Of a DNA stretch of 64,000 nucleotides, positions 37,909 through 47,007 are shown one piece after another. The notes beneath the pieces were generated by a model. That model had not been told where the DNA came from. It worked only from the letters and a program-made list of their open reading frames with translations, and searched no databases. Both the position numbers and the translations under genes were made by a program. The stretch covers positions 1-64,000 of the forward strand of contig JALXCV010000108.1 of the NCBI GenBank assembly GCA_026990765.1. The letters run 5' to 3'. Every line of letters begins with the position of its first letter. Position 1 is the first letter of the stretch. This stretch comes from Hyphomicrobiales bacterium (lineage in GTDB: Bacteria > Pseudomonadota > Alphaproteobacteria > Rhizobiales > Aestuariivirgaceae).

Positions 37909-38841
37909 TTATTCCACTGCCAATAGAGAAATAATGATCGGCAGGGTAATAGCCGAAGCAATTATCTGAACGGTTATAATGTTGGCCATCAGTGCCGAAT
38001 TGCCGCCCAGCCTGCGGGCAAAAATATAAGAAACAGCGGCTGTTGGTACGGCACCGGCGATAATGGTTATGGTTCTCGGCAGGCCGGTCACATCATAAAT
38101 CATGCACCAGCCGGCCATGATCAGCGGCAGGATAAGCAATTTGGCGACCACGGCATAAAGTACCGGGCGATACTCCTTGGCCATGGTTGTAAAGCGCAAA
38201 CCGGCACCAACACTCATCAAGGCAATGCCAAGCGCTCCGGCACTGGCAAGGTCAAGGCTGTCGGCAACGGGTTTGGGGAGTTTTAATCCTGAGAAATTTA
38301 TCAGTGCGCCAGTGATGATTGCCAGAATAAACGGGTTGGTTATCAAATCGCGGGCAATTTTAAGCACTGAAGGGCGTTTGTCTGACAGATAGGCACTCAT
38401 GAAGATGATGGTTGAAGCATTTGAAAGCGGTGCGATCGAGGCTGCAGCAATTGCGCCAAGAGCCAGCCCCTTGTGACCAAACAGCATCGGCATGATGGCA
38501 AGGCCGATAAAAGTATGCCAGCGGCCTGTTGCCTGAAAAACCGAGGTGTAGGATGGGCGGTCAGTATGTAAAAGGGCTGATAGTGGTTTGGCAAAAAGGG
38601 CTGTAAAAACCTGCATGCTCAACATGCCCGAAACCATTACCGCCGCCATTGAAAATACTGGCAGACCTGAAAGATCAGCTTTTGCCAGAGACATCATCAT
38701 CAGTACCGGGAACATTACATAAAATGACAGCTGATCAACCCCGCTCCAGTGTTCATCACGAACAAGGCCGACTGTTTTAAGAAGTTTGCCAAGCGCAATG
38801 GTAAGGAACAAGGGCAGTAATGTATAAAAAGCCCAGCCCAT
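37909..38841 (-). CDS. AEC-family transporter (auxin efflux carrier-like), copy 2
   Basis: 310 residues, about ten TM segments in two halves. Recognisable AEC traits are the N-terminal FYTLLPLFLTIALGKLLKTVG, the middle ATGRWHTFIGLAI, and the C-terminal LPRTITIIAGAVPTAAVSYI. Substrates in this family include malate, malonate and auxin; none can be assigned. It starts on the last base of the upstream AEC gene and is clearly its paralogue. Confidence 0.87.
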   Translation of the reverse strand: MGWAFYTLLPLFLTIALGKLLKTVGLVRDEHWSGVDQLSFYVMFPVLMMMSLAKADLSGLPVFSMAAVMVSGMLSMQVFTALFAKPLSALLHTDRPSYTSVFQATGRWHTFIGLAIMPMLFGHKGLALGAIAAASIAPLSNASTIIFMSAYLSDKRPSVLKIARDLITNPFILAIITGALINFSGLKLPKPVADSLDLASAGALGIALMSVGAGLRFTTMAKEYRPVLYAVVAKLLILPLIMAGWCMIYDVTGLPRTITIIAGAVPTAAVSYIFARRLGGNSALMANIITVQIIASAITLPIIISLLAVE

Positions 38842-39785
38842 CAGATGCCACCAAGGAATGTTTTTGTTATCCAGATCATCAAGGGGATGGTAGCAAAGGA
38901 CAAAACGGTCTGGATGGTTGAAGTGGCTGCATATAGCTGAGTATCACCGCCCATCTTGCGGGCAAGTATATAACCATTCATGGCAGTGGGAACTGCAGCG
39001 CAGATAATCAGAACTGTGAGTTGAAGCCCGCTTACACCAAGCGCAATGGCATAACCACCCATCAATAGCGGCATCAGGAATAATTTGTTGACAACACCAA
39101 AGACCACAAAACCGGAACTTCTTGTTGCGGCCTTGAAACTCAAGCCTGCACCAAGTGCCAGCAGACTGGCGGCAAGGGCGCCGCGACCCATGAGATCCAT
39201 ATAGGTCATTAGCGGGTCCCAGACAGGTATTTTGAGCAGATTGATGGATAGCCCGGCGACACATGCCAGAACAATCGGATTTGTAGCAACGGCCCTGGCA
39301 ATAGCAGACAGGGGCTGGTGTGTGTCTAAGCTGTAGGCTGCAAGTACCAGAATATTTACCGTATTGAGCACCGGGACCAGAACCGCCATTGCCACAGCTA
39401 CAATCGCACCACCTTCTGCCCCGTAAAGTTTAAGTACAATCGCCATGGCAATAAATCCGTGCCAGCGTGACGAGGTCTGGAAAATTGAAGTAAACTGGGG
39501 GCCGTGCATTGAAATGGCTGATCTTAAAAATGGTCGCAATATCAGCAGGATTATCATCAAGGTGGCAGCACCTGAAACCAGACTGATTGACAGTTTTCCA
39601 AGCTCAAGGGATTGCATATCAGCCTTGATCAGGGTTTGGGTCAGTAATGCAGGAAAGAAAAGCCAAAAACATATCTCTTCCAGCACCTGCCAGCGATCAG
39701 CGGCAATAAACCCGGATTTGCGCAAGGCAAAACCTGTTACGATCAGGGCAAAGATCGGAATAACGCTTTCAAATACGGCAATCAT
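38841..39785 (-). CDS. AEC-family transporter (auxin efflux carrier-like), copy 1
   Basis: 314 residues, about ten TM segments. It shares with copy 2 the motifs SIFQTSSRWHGFIAMAI, NPIVLACVAGLSINL and AAVPTAMNGYILARKMGGD, so the pair arose by tandem duplication. Divergence is high enough that it looks old, and the proteins may work together. The start overlaps the ruvX stop by 4 nt, giving the order ruvX-AEC1-AEC2. Confidence 0.87.
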   Translation of the reverse strand: MIAVFESVIPIFALIVTGFALRKSGFIAADRWQVLEEICFWLFFPALLTQTLIKADMQSLELGKLSISLVSGAATLMIILLILRPFLRSAISMHGPQFTSIFQTSSRWHGFIAMAIVLKLYGAEGGAIVAVAMAVLVPVLNTVNILVLAAYSLDTHQPLSAIARAVATNPIVLACVAGLSINLLKIPVWDPLMTYMDLMGRGALAASLLALGAGLSFKAATRSSGFVVFGVVNKLFLMPLLMGGYAIALGVSGLQLTVLIICAAVPTAMNGYILARKMGGDTQLYAATSTIQTVLSFATIPLMIWITKTFLGGI

Positions 39786-40273
39786 GAAGTCTGGCTTTTG
39801 ATAACAGAAAGGCGGTCAAGCGCACCTTGCAGAATATAGGTGGCAGCCATTTTATCAATGACCCTGGCGCGGGCAGCGCGTGAAGAATCAGCTTCCAGCA
39901 ATACCCGCTCAACTGCAGCGCTGGACATGCGTTCATCCTGAAAGAGAAAGGGCAGGGAAGTCTTTTGCTGCATATTGCGGACAAAGGCTCTGGTTGATTG
40001 CACACGCGGGCCTTCCGAGCCGTCCATATTGACGGGCAATCCGATGATAAAGGCTATGCAGCCATGCTCATTTGCCAATTCAACCAGCCGCATGGCATCA
40101 GCTGTAAATTTCTTTCGCCTGATGGTTTCAACCCCGCTTGCCACCTGCTGCATGGAATCAGAAAGGGCAACGCCAATGGTTTTGGAACCAAGGTCAAGAC
40201 CAAGCAGCCTGTCACCTGGTTTCAAATTGCGGCTCAGGGTTTCAAAATCAATGGTATTTGATGTATCAGTCAT
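39782..40273 (-). CDS. ruvX: RuvX/YqgF RNase H-fold nuclease
   Basis: 163 residues. GLDLGSKTIGVALSD has the first catalytic Asp, IGLPVNMDGSEGPRVQ is the second motif, and FQDERMSSAAVERVLL is the third. Members process 16S rRNA 3' ends or act as Holliday junction resolvase-like enzymes. It is divergent from gatC and heads a minus-strand run with the AEC pair. Confidence 0.92.
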   Translation of the reverse strand: MTDTSNTIDFETLSRNLKPGDRLLGLDLGSKTIGVALSDSMQQVASGVETIRRKKFTADAMRLVELANEHGCIAFIIGLPVNMDGSEGPRVQSTRAFVRNMQQKTSLPFLFQDERMSSAAVERVLLEADSSRAARARVIDKMAATYILQGALDRLSVIKSQTS

Positions 40274-40303
40274 TTGCCTACCTTTAATGCATTGGCCGGT
40301 ATG

Positions 40304-40319
40304 TGCAATAGATATTGCA
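40304..40319. promoter_or_regulatory. Palindrome between ruvX and gatC
   Basis: TGCAATA-GA-TATTGCA, a perfect dyad of 7-bp arms, lies in the 113-nt divergent region, 31 nt from the ruvX start and 68 nt from gatC. Its position between divergent promoters suits an operator. The regulator is unknown. Confidence 0.35.
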
Positions 40320-40386
40320 GCGCTTAATTACCAGTGCTATCAAGCAATCTGATTTCCCTTCAATTTACCAAATAAAGAGACGGCGA

Positions 40387-40674
40387 ATGTCTGTTGATCA
40401 GAAAACTGTCAAAAAGATTGCACATCTGGCCCGGATAAGGGTTGATGATGAAGATGTGCCACGCTTGCGCGATGAGCTTAATTCGATTCTCAAATGGGTT
40501 GAAATGCTCTCAGAGGTTGATACTGACAATGTCGAGCCAATGACCTCAGCGGTGCAAACCTCGATGAAAAAGCGCCCTGATGTGGTAACGCTTGGCGGAC
40601 ATCCTGAACTAATCGTAGCAAATGCACCGGCCAGTGAAGATAATTTCTTCATGGTTCCAAAAGTTGTGGAATAG
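40387..40674 (+). CDS. gatC: Aspartyl/glutamyl-tRNA amidotransferase subunit C
   Basis: 95 residues from the ATG at 40387 ([19 protein letters not shown]), the family start; the open frame extends further upstream without support. The middle [20 protein letters not shown] and VEPMTSAV are typical. GatC tethers GatA and GatB in the enzyme that converts Glu-tRNA(Gln) to Gln-tRNA(Gln). It lies 11 nt before gatA; gatB is not in the window. Confidence 0.95.
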   Translation: MSVDQKTVKKIAHLARIRVDDEDVPRLRDELNSILKWVEMLSEVDTDNVEPMTSAVQTSMKKRPDVVTLGGHPELIVANAPASEDNFFMVPKVVE

Positions 40675-40685
40675 GGCTTATCAAA

Positions 40686-42155
40686 GTGACTGAACTGACA
40701 AACAAGAAGATTTCTGAAATTCGCGATGGCCTTAAAGCCAAAGAATTCAGCGCGGTTGAACTGACCAGTGCCTATATTGAAGAAATTGAAAAGGCCGAAC
40801 CGCTTAATGCCTATGTATTCAAGACACCGCAACAGGCTATGGAAATGGCAAAGGCCAGTGATCAGCGCATAGCCAAAGGCGAGGCCGGACCGCTGGAAGG
40901 TGTGCCGCTTGGCATCAAGGATCTTTATGCCACCAGGGGAGTGCATACCCAGGCGTGCAGCCATATTCTTGATGGTTTCAAGCCTGAATATGAATCACAT
41001 GTAACCTCCAACCTGTTCGGGGATGGAGCGGTGATGCTGGGCAAACTGAATATGGATGAGTTTGCCATGGGTTCATCCAATGAATCTTCCTATTATGGCA
41101 ATGTTGTCAATCCGTGGCGGCGCAGCGGTTCCAGTGATGATCTGGTGCCGGGTGGATCATCTGGTGGATCAGCCGCAGCGGTTGCAGCCCATATTTGCGC
41201 CGGAGCCACAGCAACTGATACTGGCGGTTCAATTCGCCAGCCTGCCGCCTTTACCGGAACAGTAGGCATCAAGCCGACTTATGGAAGGGTATCACGCTGG
41301 GGTATTGTAGCATTTGCCTCATCGCTTGATCAGGCCGGACCGATCACCCGTGATGTGCGCGATGCAGCAATCATGCTTGGCTCCATGGCCGGGCATGATC
41401 CGATGGATACAACCTGCGTAGATGCGCCGGTGCCAGATTATGAAGCAGCACTAACCGGCGATATTGACGGGCTTCGGGTAGGAATTCCCAAGGAATACCA
41501 TATGGATGGCATGTCCGGTGAAATTGAAGCCTTGTGGGATCAGGGCAAGGAGTGGCTGAAATCGCGCGGTGCAAAAATTGTTGACGTATCATTGCCACAT
41601 ACCAAATATGCGCTGCCGGCCTATTATATTGTGGCCCCGGCTGAGGCATCATCCAATCTGGCCCGATATGACGGGGTTCGCTATGGTTTGCGGGTCAATG
41701 GCAGCGATATTGCCGAAATGTATGAAAACACCCGGGCGGAAGGTTTTGGTGATGAAGTCAAGCGCCGGATCATGATTGGTACTTATGTGCTGTCAGCGGG
41801 TTATTATGATGCCTATTATGCCAAGGCGCAAAAGGTTCGCAGTCTGATCAAGAATGATTTTGATGAAGCCTTCAAAGATGTTGATGTTATTCTAACTCCA
41901 ACGACGCCAAGTGCGGCTTTTGCTCCAGGTGAAATAACTGATCCGGTTGAAATGTATCTGAACGACATTTTCACCGTTACCCTGAATATGGCCGGATTGC
42001 CGGGAATTTCAATTCCGGCAGCGCTGGATGCAAAGGGGCTGCCACTGGCCTTGCAGTTGATCGGCAAGCCGTTTGATGAAGAAACCCTGCTTAAAACCGC
42101 ACATGTGATGGAACTAGAAGCCGGGTTTACCGCCAGACCTGAACGCTGGTGGTAA
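40686..42155 (+). CDS. gatA: Aspartyl/glutamyl-tRNA amidotransferase subunit A
   Basis: 489 residues from a GTG start. Amidase-signature enzyme: the Lys is in [14 protein letters not shown], the serine-rich region is [15 protein letters not shown] with the cis-Ser and nucleophilic Ser in [15 protein letters not shown]. GatA releases ammonia from glutamine for GatB. The end ([16 protein letters not shown]) is intact. Confidence 0.96.
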   Translation: MTELTNKKISEIRDGLKAKEFSAVELTSAYIEEIEKAEPLNAYVFKTPQQAMEMAKASDQRIAKGEAGPLEGVPLGIKDLYATRGVHTQACSHILDGFKPEYESHVTSNLFGDGAVMLGKLNMDEFAMGSSNESSYYGNVVNPWRRSGSSDDLVPGGSSGGSAAAVAAHICAGATATDTGGSIRQPAAFTGTVGIKPTYGRVSRWGIVAFASSLDQAGPITRDVRDAAIMLGSMAGHDPMDTTCVDAPVPDYEAALTGDIDGLRVGIPKEYHMDGMSGEIEALWDQGKEWLKSRGAKIVDVSLPHTKYALPAYYIVAPAEASSNLARYDGVRYGLRVNGSDIAEMYENTRAEGFGDEVKRRIMIGTYVLSAGYYDAYYAKAQKVRSLIKNDFDEAFKDVDVILTPTTPSAAFAPGEITDPVEMYLNDIFTVTLNMAGLPGISIPAALDAKGLPLALQLIGKPFDEETLLKTAHVMELEAGFTARPERWW

Positions 42156-42161
42156 GGTTTG

Positions 42162-42386
42162 ATGGCGGGGCTGTTTTACAGAATATTGTTTGGCGGTCTC
42201 ATGGCTTGCGCCGGTTTGCTGGCGATGATTTTGGGGATTGTTCTGTATCGCAAATGGTGGCTTGCCGACATATCCTTTAGCCAACTTGGCGGTGAGGGCA
42301 GGGTAATCATATTTATGGGATTGCTGACAGTCGCCTGTCTGGTTTTGGCCGGGTTTATCCGGCATGCTGGCAGGAAAAACAGCTGA
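42162..42386 (+). CDS. Small two-TM membrane protein, unknown
   Basis: 74 residues. Two hydrophobic segments (about 4-28 and 47-66) are separated by a polar loop with RKWWLADISFSQLGGEGR. It starts 6 nt after the gatA stop and uses the TAAGG overlapping that stop as ribosome-binding site. No family is recognised. Its place next to gatA appears to follow the local operon, but no function can be inferred. Confidence 0.65.
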   Translation: MAGLFYRILFGGLMACAGLLAMILGIVLYRKWWLADISFSQLGGEGRVIIFMGLLTVACLVLAGFIRHAGRKNS

Positions 42387-42401
42387 AAAACTATGTTGAT
42401 A

Positions 42402-43514
42402 CTAACTGTCTGTGCCGGTTTGTTCTGAGCAGATTTTCTTTAGATTGGCAAACTCTATTGCCGAGAGGATTTTGCGGGTTTGTGTTGCTGGCAATGGCTT
42501 AAACTTCTTGATGCGGTCCTCGGTAACAGGGTGAGTGGACAGAAAATCAATAATCTTGCCGGTAGTGCCCTCAATATGTTTGCCCTGAAGTCTTTTCACC
42601 TTTTCAAAAAAACTGCGCATTCCACCAGGATCAATTTTGGCCTTGACAAGGGTGCTCAAGGCAAAGTCATCAGCTTGTATTTCAGCTGATCGTGTGTATC
42701 TAAGCAATGCTGTCAATCCGGCAATCGTTCCCAGTGTGTTGGTGTCAGTACCGCCTGCAAGGATCGATAATACTATTTGCAAACCGGCCAGACGCACCAT
42801 GCCGGCTTCGGGATGCAAATAGGTTACATGGCCCATCTCATGGGCAACAACCCCGGCAATTTCCTCCGGGCTTTGTGCCAATTCTACCAGCTTGCTGGTA
42901 AGTACAATACGGCCATCAGGCAAAGCAAAGGCATTTAGCATGTTTTTGTCAAATACCCTGATGGTGAAATCGGGCGGATAGTCAGTTCCAGATGCCACCC
43001 GGCTTGCCAGTCGCAGCAAGGCTTTTTTCCCGGCAGGAGAATTACATTCACGTGCCTTGCCAAGAATGGACTGTTCGGCAGTCTCGGCCAGTCTGACCCG
43101 CCATGAAGCTGGAAGTTTTTTTGCAATTTTGCCCGGCGCATAATTCAACACACCATATGCAGTAACAATCAGCAAAATCAGGGTTGCAGCAATTATTCCG
43201 GTTATCCTGATAAATCTGGAACTGTTAAAGTCGCCACCAAACTTTGGGTTTTGCAGGATTATTGCATCCAATACCGGGCCGGCAGGGATTATCATTCGGG
43301 CACCTTGCCTGTTGCGATGTTTTAACCGCAAGCCATCCGGGCCGGGTTTGCGTTCAACCGGCTGAATATCCTTATATTCCCATGTTTGCGAACGACCCAG
43401 ATGGGTGATAACCAGACCGTCACGACTAACCACAACAGTTACCTCATGTGCAGAAGCTGTCTGCCCGTCAAAAAGTCTGGCCTGGGTTCTGTGGGACAAG
43501 TTGTTAAATGCCAT
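42402..43514 (-). CDS. M48-family zinc metallopeptidase, membrane anchored
   Basis: 370 residues. One TM segment (about 103-123), then a peptidase domain with HEMGH at 225-229 (Glu226 catalytic) and the third zinc ligand likely in EIQADDFAL. The N-terminal 95 residues are a soluble domain that may bind a partner. Related proteins act in envelope quality control, but the substrate is unknown. It starts 11 nt inside the upstream DUF898 gene, so the two are probably one operon. Confidence 0.87.
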   Translation of the reverse strand: MAFNNLSHRTQARLFDGQTASAHEVTVVVSRDGLVITHLGRSQTWEYKDIQPVERKPGPDGLRLKHRNRQGARMIIPAGPVLDAIILQNPKFGGDFNSSRFIRITGIIAATLILLIVTAYGVLNYAPGKIAKKLPASWRVRLAETAEQSILGKARECNSPAGKKALLRLASRVASGTDYPPDFTIRVFDKNMLNAFALPDGRIVLTSKLVELAQSPEEIAGVVAHEMGHVTYLHPEAGMVRLAGLQIVLSILAGGTDTNTLGTIAGLTALLRYTRSAEIQADDFALSTLVKAKIDPGGMRSFFEKVKRLQGKHIEGTTGKIIDFLSTHPVTEDRIKKFKPLPATQTRKILSAIEFANLKKICSEQTGTDS

Positions 43515-44649
43515 CTAGATCAAATGCGTCCAATAATCCTTCACCGCGTTTGTCAATCGGGGCGGTGGATTGCTGAATGGCTGCAATATCTACCCAGCCA
43601 TCAACTTCAAGTCGGTCACACATATAGCGGAAAATGCGCTGCACAGTATATGGAGTGGCTATGCCAAATGTTAATATAATCAATAATATGTTACCCAGCC
43701 ATAGCCATATTAGACTGGGTGCTGTGCTGTTGAGGCGGAAACTGGCGGTTTCAAATCTGGTATAGCTGGCAAATTGTGCCATCTCGAAAGCTGAATAAAA
43801 AGCCCAGATAACACCATAAGTGACTATTACAAGAAAAAGCCCGCCATATATAATTGCAACAAGTAATGCTACCTGGCTTCCTTCGGCATTTTCCAGATCC
43901 TTGAGATCGCCCTGAAAAATTTCGCCGCTTGCCAGCCCGGATGAGGCAAAGATGGCTATAAAAACAATAATCGCTATCAAGGTGCCAAACCAACAGGCAG
44001 CATAACGGGTATATAGCGGGCTGGAACTGCCGGAAAAAAGAAACGGGGTTTCACCAAATTTCATTTCACTGGTAATACGGTCCTGCAGCTTGAGGCTCAT
44101 TGCCGGATTGCTCCAGCCAAAGGTAATTGCGCCAAGAAACAATTTGCCAAGATAAAGCAGTGAATAGCTCCATGAAGAGCCGGTAAGCGATCCCCTTATG
44201 CCGCGCCAGACAGTCCGTGAAAGCCGATAACGCCTTGCCCGGTAAATTGCCATGCCATAAAAAACCATCATTAGAGCGGCAAAAACCATCTGCACGATAA
44301 CTGCTATCTCCTCATTGCCACTGGCCTGCAACCAGCCAACCAGAATGATGAATGGCAGGAAAATTATGCCGAAAACTACCAGAAACCCCAAAAACAGCTC
44401 TTTTCCGGTGCCGGTATATTCAAGAAAATCACCATTGATGGAGATACATGACCAGACATGGCGGCGCGTATTGGTCTTGGCCCAGAAGCGGTAGAAACCT
44501 AATGTAAGAATATTAAACAGGGCATTTTTAAGTGACAGCCTCAGCAGACCGGGGCGTTCAACATATTGAATATTAATGGTTTCTCCACCTGTTGCCGTGG
44601 AGCGTGGCATTTGAGGAACCGAACCTCTTTGCCCGAAAGAAAATGACAT
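43504..44649 (-). CDS. DUF898 (YjgN-like) membrane protein
   Basis: 381 residues. About six TM segments, with the repeated DUF898 element seen in LKNALFNILTLGFYRFWAKT and again in LGNILLIILTFGIATPYTVQ, plus TRRHVWSCISINGDFLEYTG. Function unknown. It is the first gene of a two-gene minus-strand operon with the M48 peptidase, a combination that recurs in proteobacteria. Its N-terminal 25 residues are polar and poorly conserved. Confidence 0.85.
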   Translation of the reverse strand: MSFSFGQRGSVPQMPRSTATGGETINIQYVERPGLLRLSLKNALFNILTLGFYRFWAKTNTRRHVWSCISINGDFLEYTGTGKELFLGFLVVFGIIFLPFIILVGWLQASGNEEIAVIVQMVFAALMMVFYGMAIYRARRYRLSRTVWRGIRGSLTGSSWSYSLLYLGKLFLGAITFGWSNPAMSLKLQDRITSEMKFGETPFLFSGSSSPLYTRYAACWFGTLIAIIVFIAIFASSGLASGEIFQGDLKDLENAEGSQVALLVAIIYGGLFLVIVTYGVIWAFYSAFEMAQFASYTRFETASFRLNSTAPSLIWLWLGNILLIILTFGIATPYTVQRIFRYMCDRLEVDGWVDIAAIQQSTAPIDKRGEGLLDAFDLDGI

Positions 44650-44945
44650 TTGCTACCTGTAAATTCAAGAATCAGCCAATTGTTAATTACAGTTTAGTAT
44701 CCTACAGATTGCAGTTAATCAACCAGTGGTGATTGTTGCCTATTGGCAACAGGTGATACTTTTTTACATCAACGTCTTGAGATTAAGGCAATCGTTCTTT
44801 TTTCTGCCCAAAATTCATCCGACTATCGTGGTTTATGACATACAGGGTTGTAGCCAGTCGCATGATGCGATCAGTTGTAATTCTTGTCGCTGTCAGTGTT
44901 AAACAGATTATTTTAAGTGCTTGAATGCCTGAAGGAAAAGCGTAA
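44650..44945. promoter_or_regulatory. Divergent intergenic region with a dyad at 44734-44751
   Basis: 296 nt between the DUF898 gene and the Sel1-repeat gene. It holds the perfect hairpin or operator TGTTGCC-TATT-GGCAACA (7-bp arms, 44734-44751) and an AAGGA ribosome-binding site at 44932-44936. I see no gene in it. The dyad is about 85 nt from the DUF898 start. Confidence 0.4.
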
Positions 44946-45827
44946 TTGTCCAACGCGCTCACTAACAAAACCAACTCTGGGAACTTGCTGGCACTTTCAT
45001 GTCTGATGATGGCCAGCCTTGGCATGCCGCAAGGTGCACTTGCTGGCAGTGACAATGAACCCAGAGCCGGGTTCTTTAATATTTTGCCCGGCAGATCAGA
45101 GCTGAAACTTCCCAATCTTGGGGATATTTCACTTTGGAAAAGTGATATGCAAAAGGCCAAACAGGCTTATTTGAAGCATGATTTTGGCAAGGCCCGCAAA
45201 TATTTACTCAAAGCCAAGAAAAATGGCAATTTTCTGGCTGGCTGGTATTTGGGGCACATTTATCGACTGGGGCTTGGGGTCAAGGTAGATCCGGTCAAGG
45301 CTTTCAAATATTACCGGGAAGTTGCGATTGAGTATTCAGATGCTGAAGAAAACAACCGCGTATATAAAATCACCCTTGATTCACTGGTACGGGTGGCAAT
45401 GGGTTACAAGAACGGCATTGCCAAACAGGTTAAACGCGATCCGCAAAGGGCTATGCGGTTATTAAGGAAAGCTGCAAATCGTGGCCATCCAGCTGGCCAG
45501 TATGAACTTGGTATGCTGTATATTGAAGGTGTTGGCACCAAAAAGAATCCCCGTGAAGGCTTGCGCTGGATATTGCAGGCAGCACGCAAGCATTATCCTC
45601 CAGCATTGGCCAGGATTGGTGATTTTTACTGGAATGGCAAACTTCTCAAAAAGAGCCGAAAACATTCAGCCATGATGTATATAATCGCATCGCGCGTTGC
45701 CAGTGAAGTTTCATATCCATATGTGTTCGACCGGCTGGATGAGATAGCCGCACAAATGTCCGAGAAAAACTTTGCCAAGGGCGAAGACATGGCAGAACGC
45801 TGGCTCAGGCGTTATCCGCCTCGCTGA
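44946..45827 (+). CDS. Secreted Sel1-like (TPR-like) repeat protein
   Basis: 293 residues from a TTG start at 44946, chosen because AAGGA lies 9 nt before it; the alternative is the ATG at 45006. A hydrophobic stretch LLALSCLMMASLGM ends near GALA, a likely signal peptide. Sel1-type repeats are visible as GWYLGHIYRLGLGVKVDPVK and GQYELGMLYIEGVGTKKNPR. Such proteins scaffold protein-protein contacts, often in exopolysaccharide or envelope pathways. The end overlaps the convergent xth by 23 nt. Confidence 0.82.
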   Translation: MSNALTNKTNSGNLLALSCLMMASLGMPQGALAGSDNEPRAGFFNILPGRSELKLPNLGDISLWKSDMQKAKQAYLKHDFGKARKYLLKAKKNGNFLAGWYLGHIYRLGLGVKVDPVKAFKYYREVAIEYSDAEENNRVYKITLDSLVRVAMGYKNGIAKQVKRDPQRAMRLLRKAANRGHPAGQYELGMLYIEGVGTKKNPREGLRWILQAARKHYPPALARIGDFYWNGKLLKKSRKHSAMMYIIASRVASEVSYPYVFDRLDEIAAQMSEKNFAKGEDMAERWLRRYPPR

Positions 45828-46599
45828 CGGTTACCACCAAGGGCACATGATCAGATGGTTTTGTCCAGCCGCGCACATGCTTGTCTATCCGGCATTCCTC
45901 CAGCCGGTCAACAGCTTGCGGTGACAGCAGGGCATGATCAATTCTGATACCGTTATCGCGCTTCCAGGCACCTGCCTGATAGTCCCAGAAAGTATAGATT
46001 CCGGCGTCTGTATTCACAGCTCTTAAAGCATCAGTCAGACCCAGATTCAACAAGCTGCGAAATCTGGCTCGTGATTGCGGCAGTGCAAGTGCATCATTCA
46101 CCCACAATTCAGGGCGTTTTGCATCTTGTGATTGCGGGATGACATTATAATCCCCAGCCAGTACCAGCGGTTCTTCCAGTTTCAGCAATTGTTTTGCATG
46201 CGCTATCAACCGGTCCATCCATGCCAGTTTATATGAGTATTTGGGGGAATCCACCGGATTGCCATTAGGCAGATAAATAGAGGCTACACGGATAATTGTA
46301 TCATCCAGTTGAACCACTGCTTCAAGATAGCGGGACTGCTCATCACTGTCATCGCCGGGCAGACCATAACTGACTTCATCAAACGGGCGTTTTGATAATA
46401 TGGCAACACCGTTGAAGGCTTTTTGCCCATGCACTGCCACATTATATCCGGCATCTTCCAGTATCTGGGTGGGAAAGCCTTCATTTACCGATTTGATTTC
46501 CTGCAGGCAGCAAATATCAGGGTTTGCTTCCTTGAGCCATTCAAGCAGAACCGGCAGACGGGCCTTGATGCCGTTAATATTCCAGGTAGCAATTTGCAT
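45805..46599 (-). CDS. xth: Exodeoxyribonuclease III (AP endonuclease family)
   Basis: 264 residues from the ATG at 46599 (MQIATWNINGIKARLPVLLE), two bases after the stop of the Fe-S carrier gene; a longer frame would run into that gene. Catalytic motifs: CLQEIKS (metal Glu), YLPNGNPVDSPKY, LAGDYNVIP (Asp/Asn) and the terminal PSDHVPLV (His). It nicks abasic sites and degrades DNA 3' ends. Confidence 0.94.
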   Translation of the reverse strand: MQIATWNINGIKARLPVLLEWLKEANPDICCLQEIKSVNEGFPTQILEDAGYNVAVHGQKAFNGVAILSKRPFDEVSYGLPGDDSDEQSRYLEAVVQLDDTIIRVASIYLPNGNPVDSPKYSYKLAWMDRLIAHAKQLLKLEEPLVLAGDYNVIPQSQDAKRPELWVNDALALPQSRARFRSLLNLGLTDALRAVNTDAGIYTFWDYQAGAWKRDNGIRIDHALLSPQAVDRLEECRIDKHVRGWTKPSDHVPLVVTVSEADNA

Positions 46600-46600
46600 G

Positions 46601-46930
46601 TCAGATAGAAAAGCTGGTGCCGCAACCACATGAGGCTGTGGCATTGGGGTTGTTGATCTGGAATGATGCGCCGATCAGTTCATCGGTAAAATCTATTTCA
46701 GAGCCAAGCAGATAGACTAAAGATACAGAATCGATCAATATGGTAGCTCCATCGCGTTCGATCGTGTGATCATCATCATTTATTGCCGATTCCAGGTCGA
46801 ATTCATATTGAAACCCCGAACAGCCACCGCCGGAAACAGAAACCCGCAAGGCTTTTTTATCTGGATTGCCGGCAATAATTTCTTTAATTCGTTCCGCTGC
46901 ATTGGCGGTCATTGTAATGTCTGCATTCAT
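46601..46930 (-). CDS. erpA: A-type iron-sulfur carrier (ErpA/IscA family)
   Basis: 109 residues. The three cluster-binding cysteines are C37 (GGGCSGFQYEFD) and C101/C103 (SCGCGTSF). It delivers Fe-S clusters to apo-enzymes. ErpA fits best because no isc or suf genes are near, but IscA cannot be excluded. It is followed at once by xth, as in many alphaproteobacteria, and is divergent from dgt. Confidence 0.9.
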   Translation of the reverse strand: MNADITMTANAAERIKEIIAGNPDKKALRVSVSGGGCSGFQYEFDLESAINDDDHTIERDGATILIDSVSLVYLLGSEIDFTDELIGASFQINNPNATASCGCGTSFSI

Positions 46931-47007
46931 TTGGTTACATCCTGATATGGTTATTACCTATTTCGGTGGACCAGCAGGCAATGTCAAGACACAGGAATTT
47001 ATAGATT

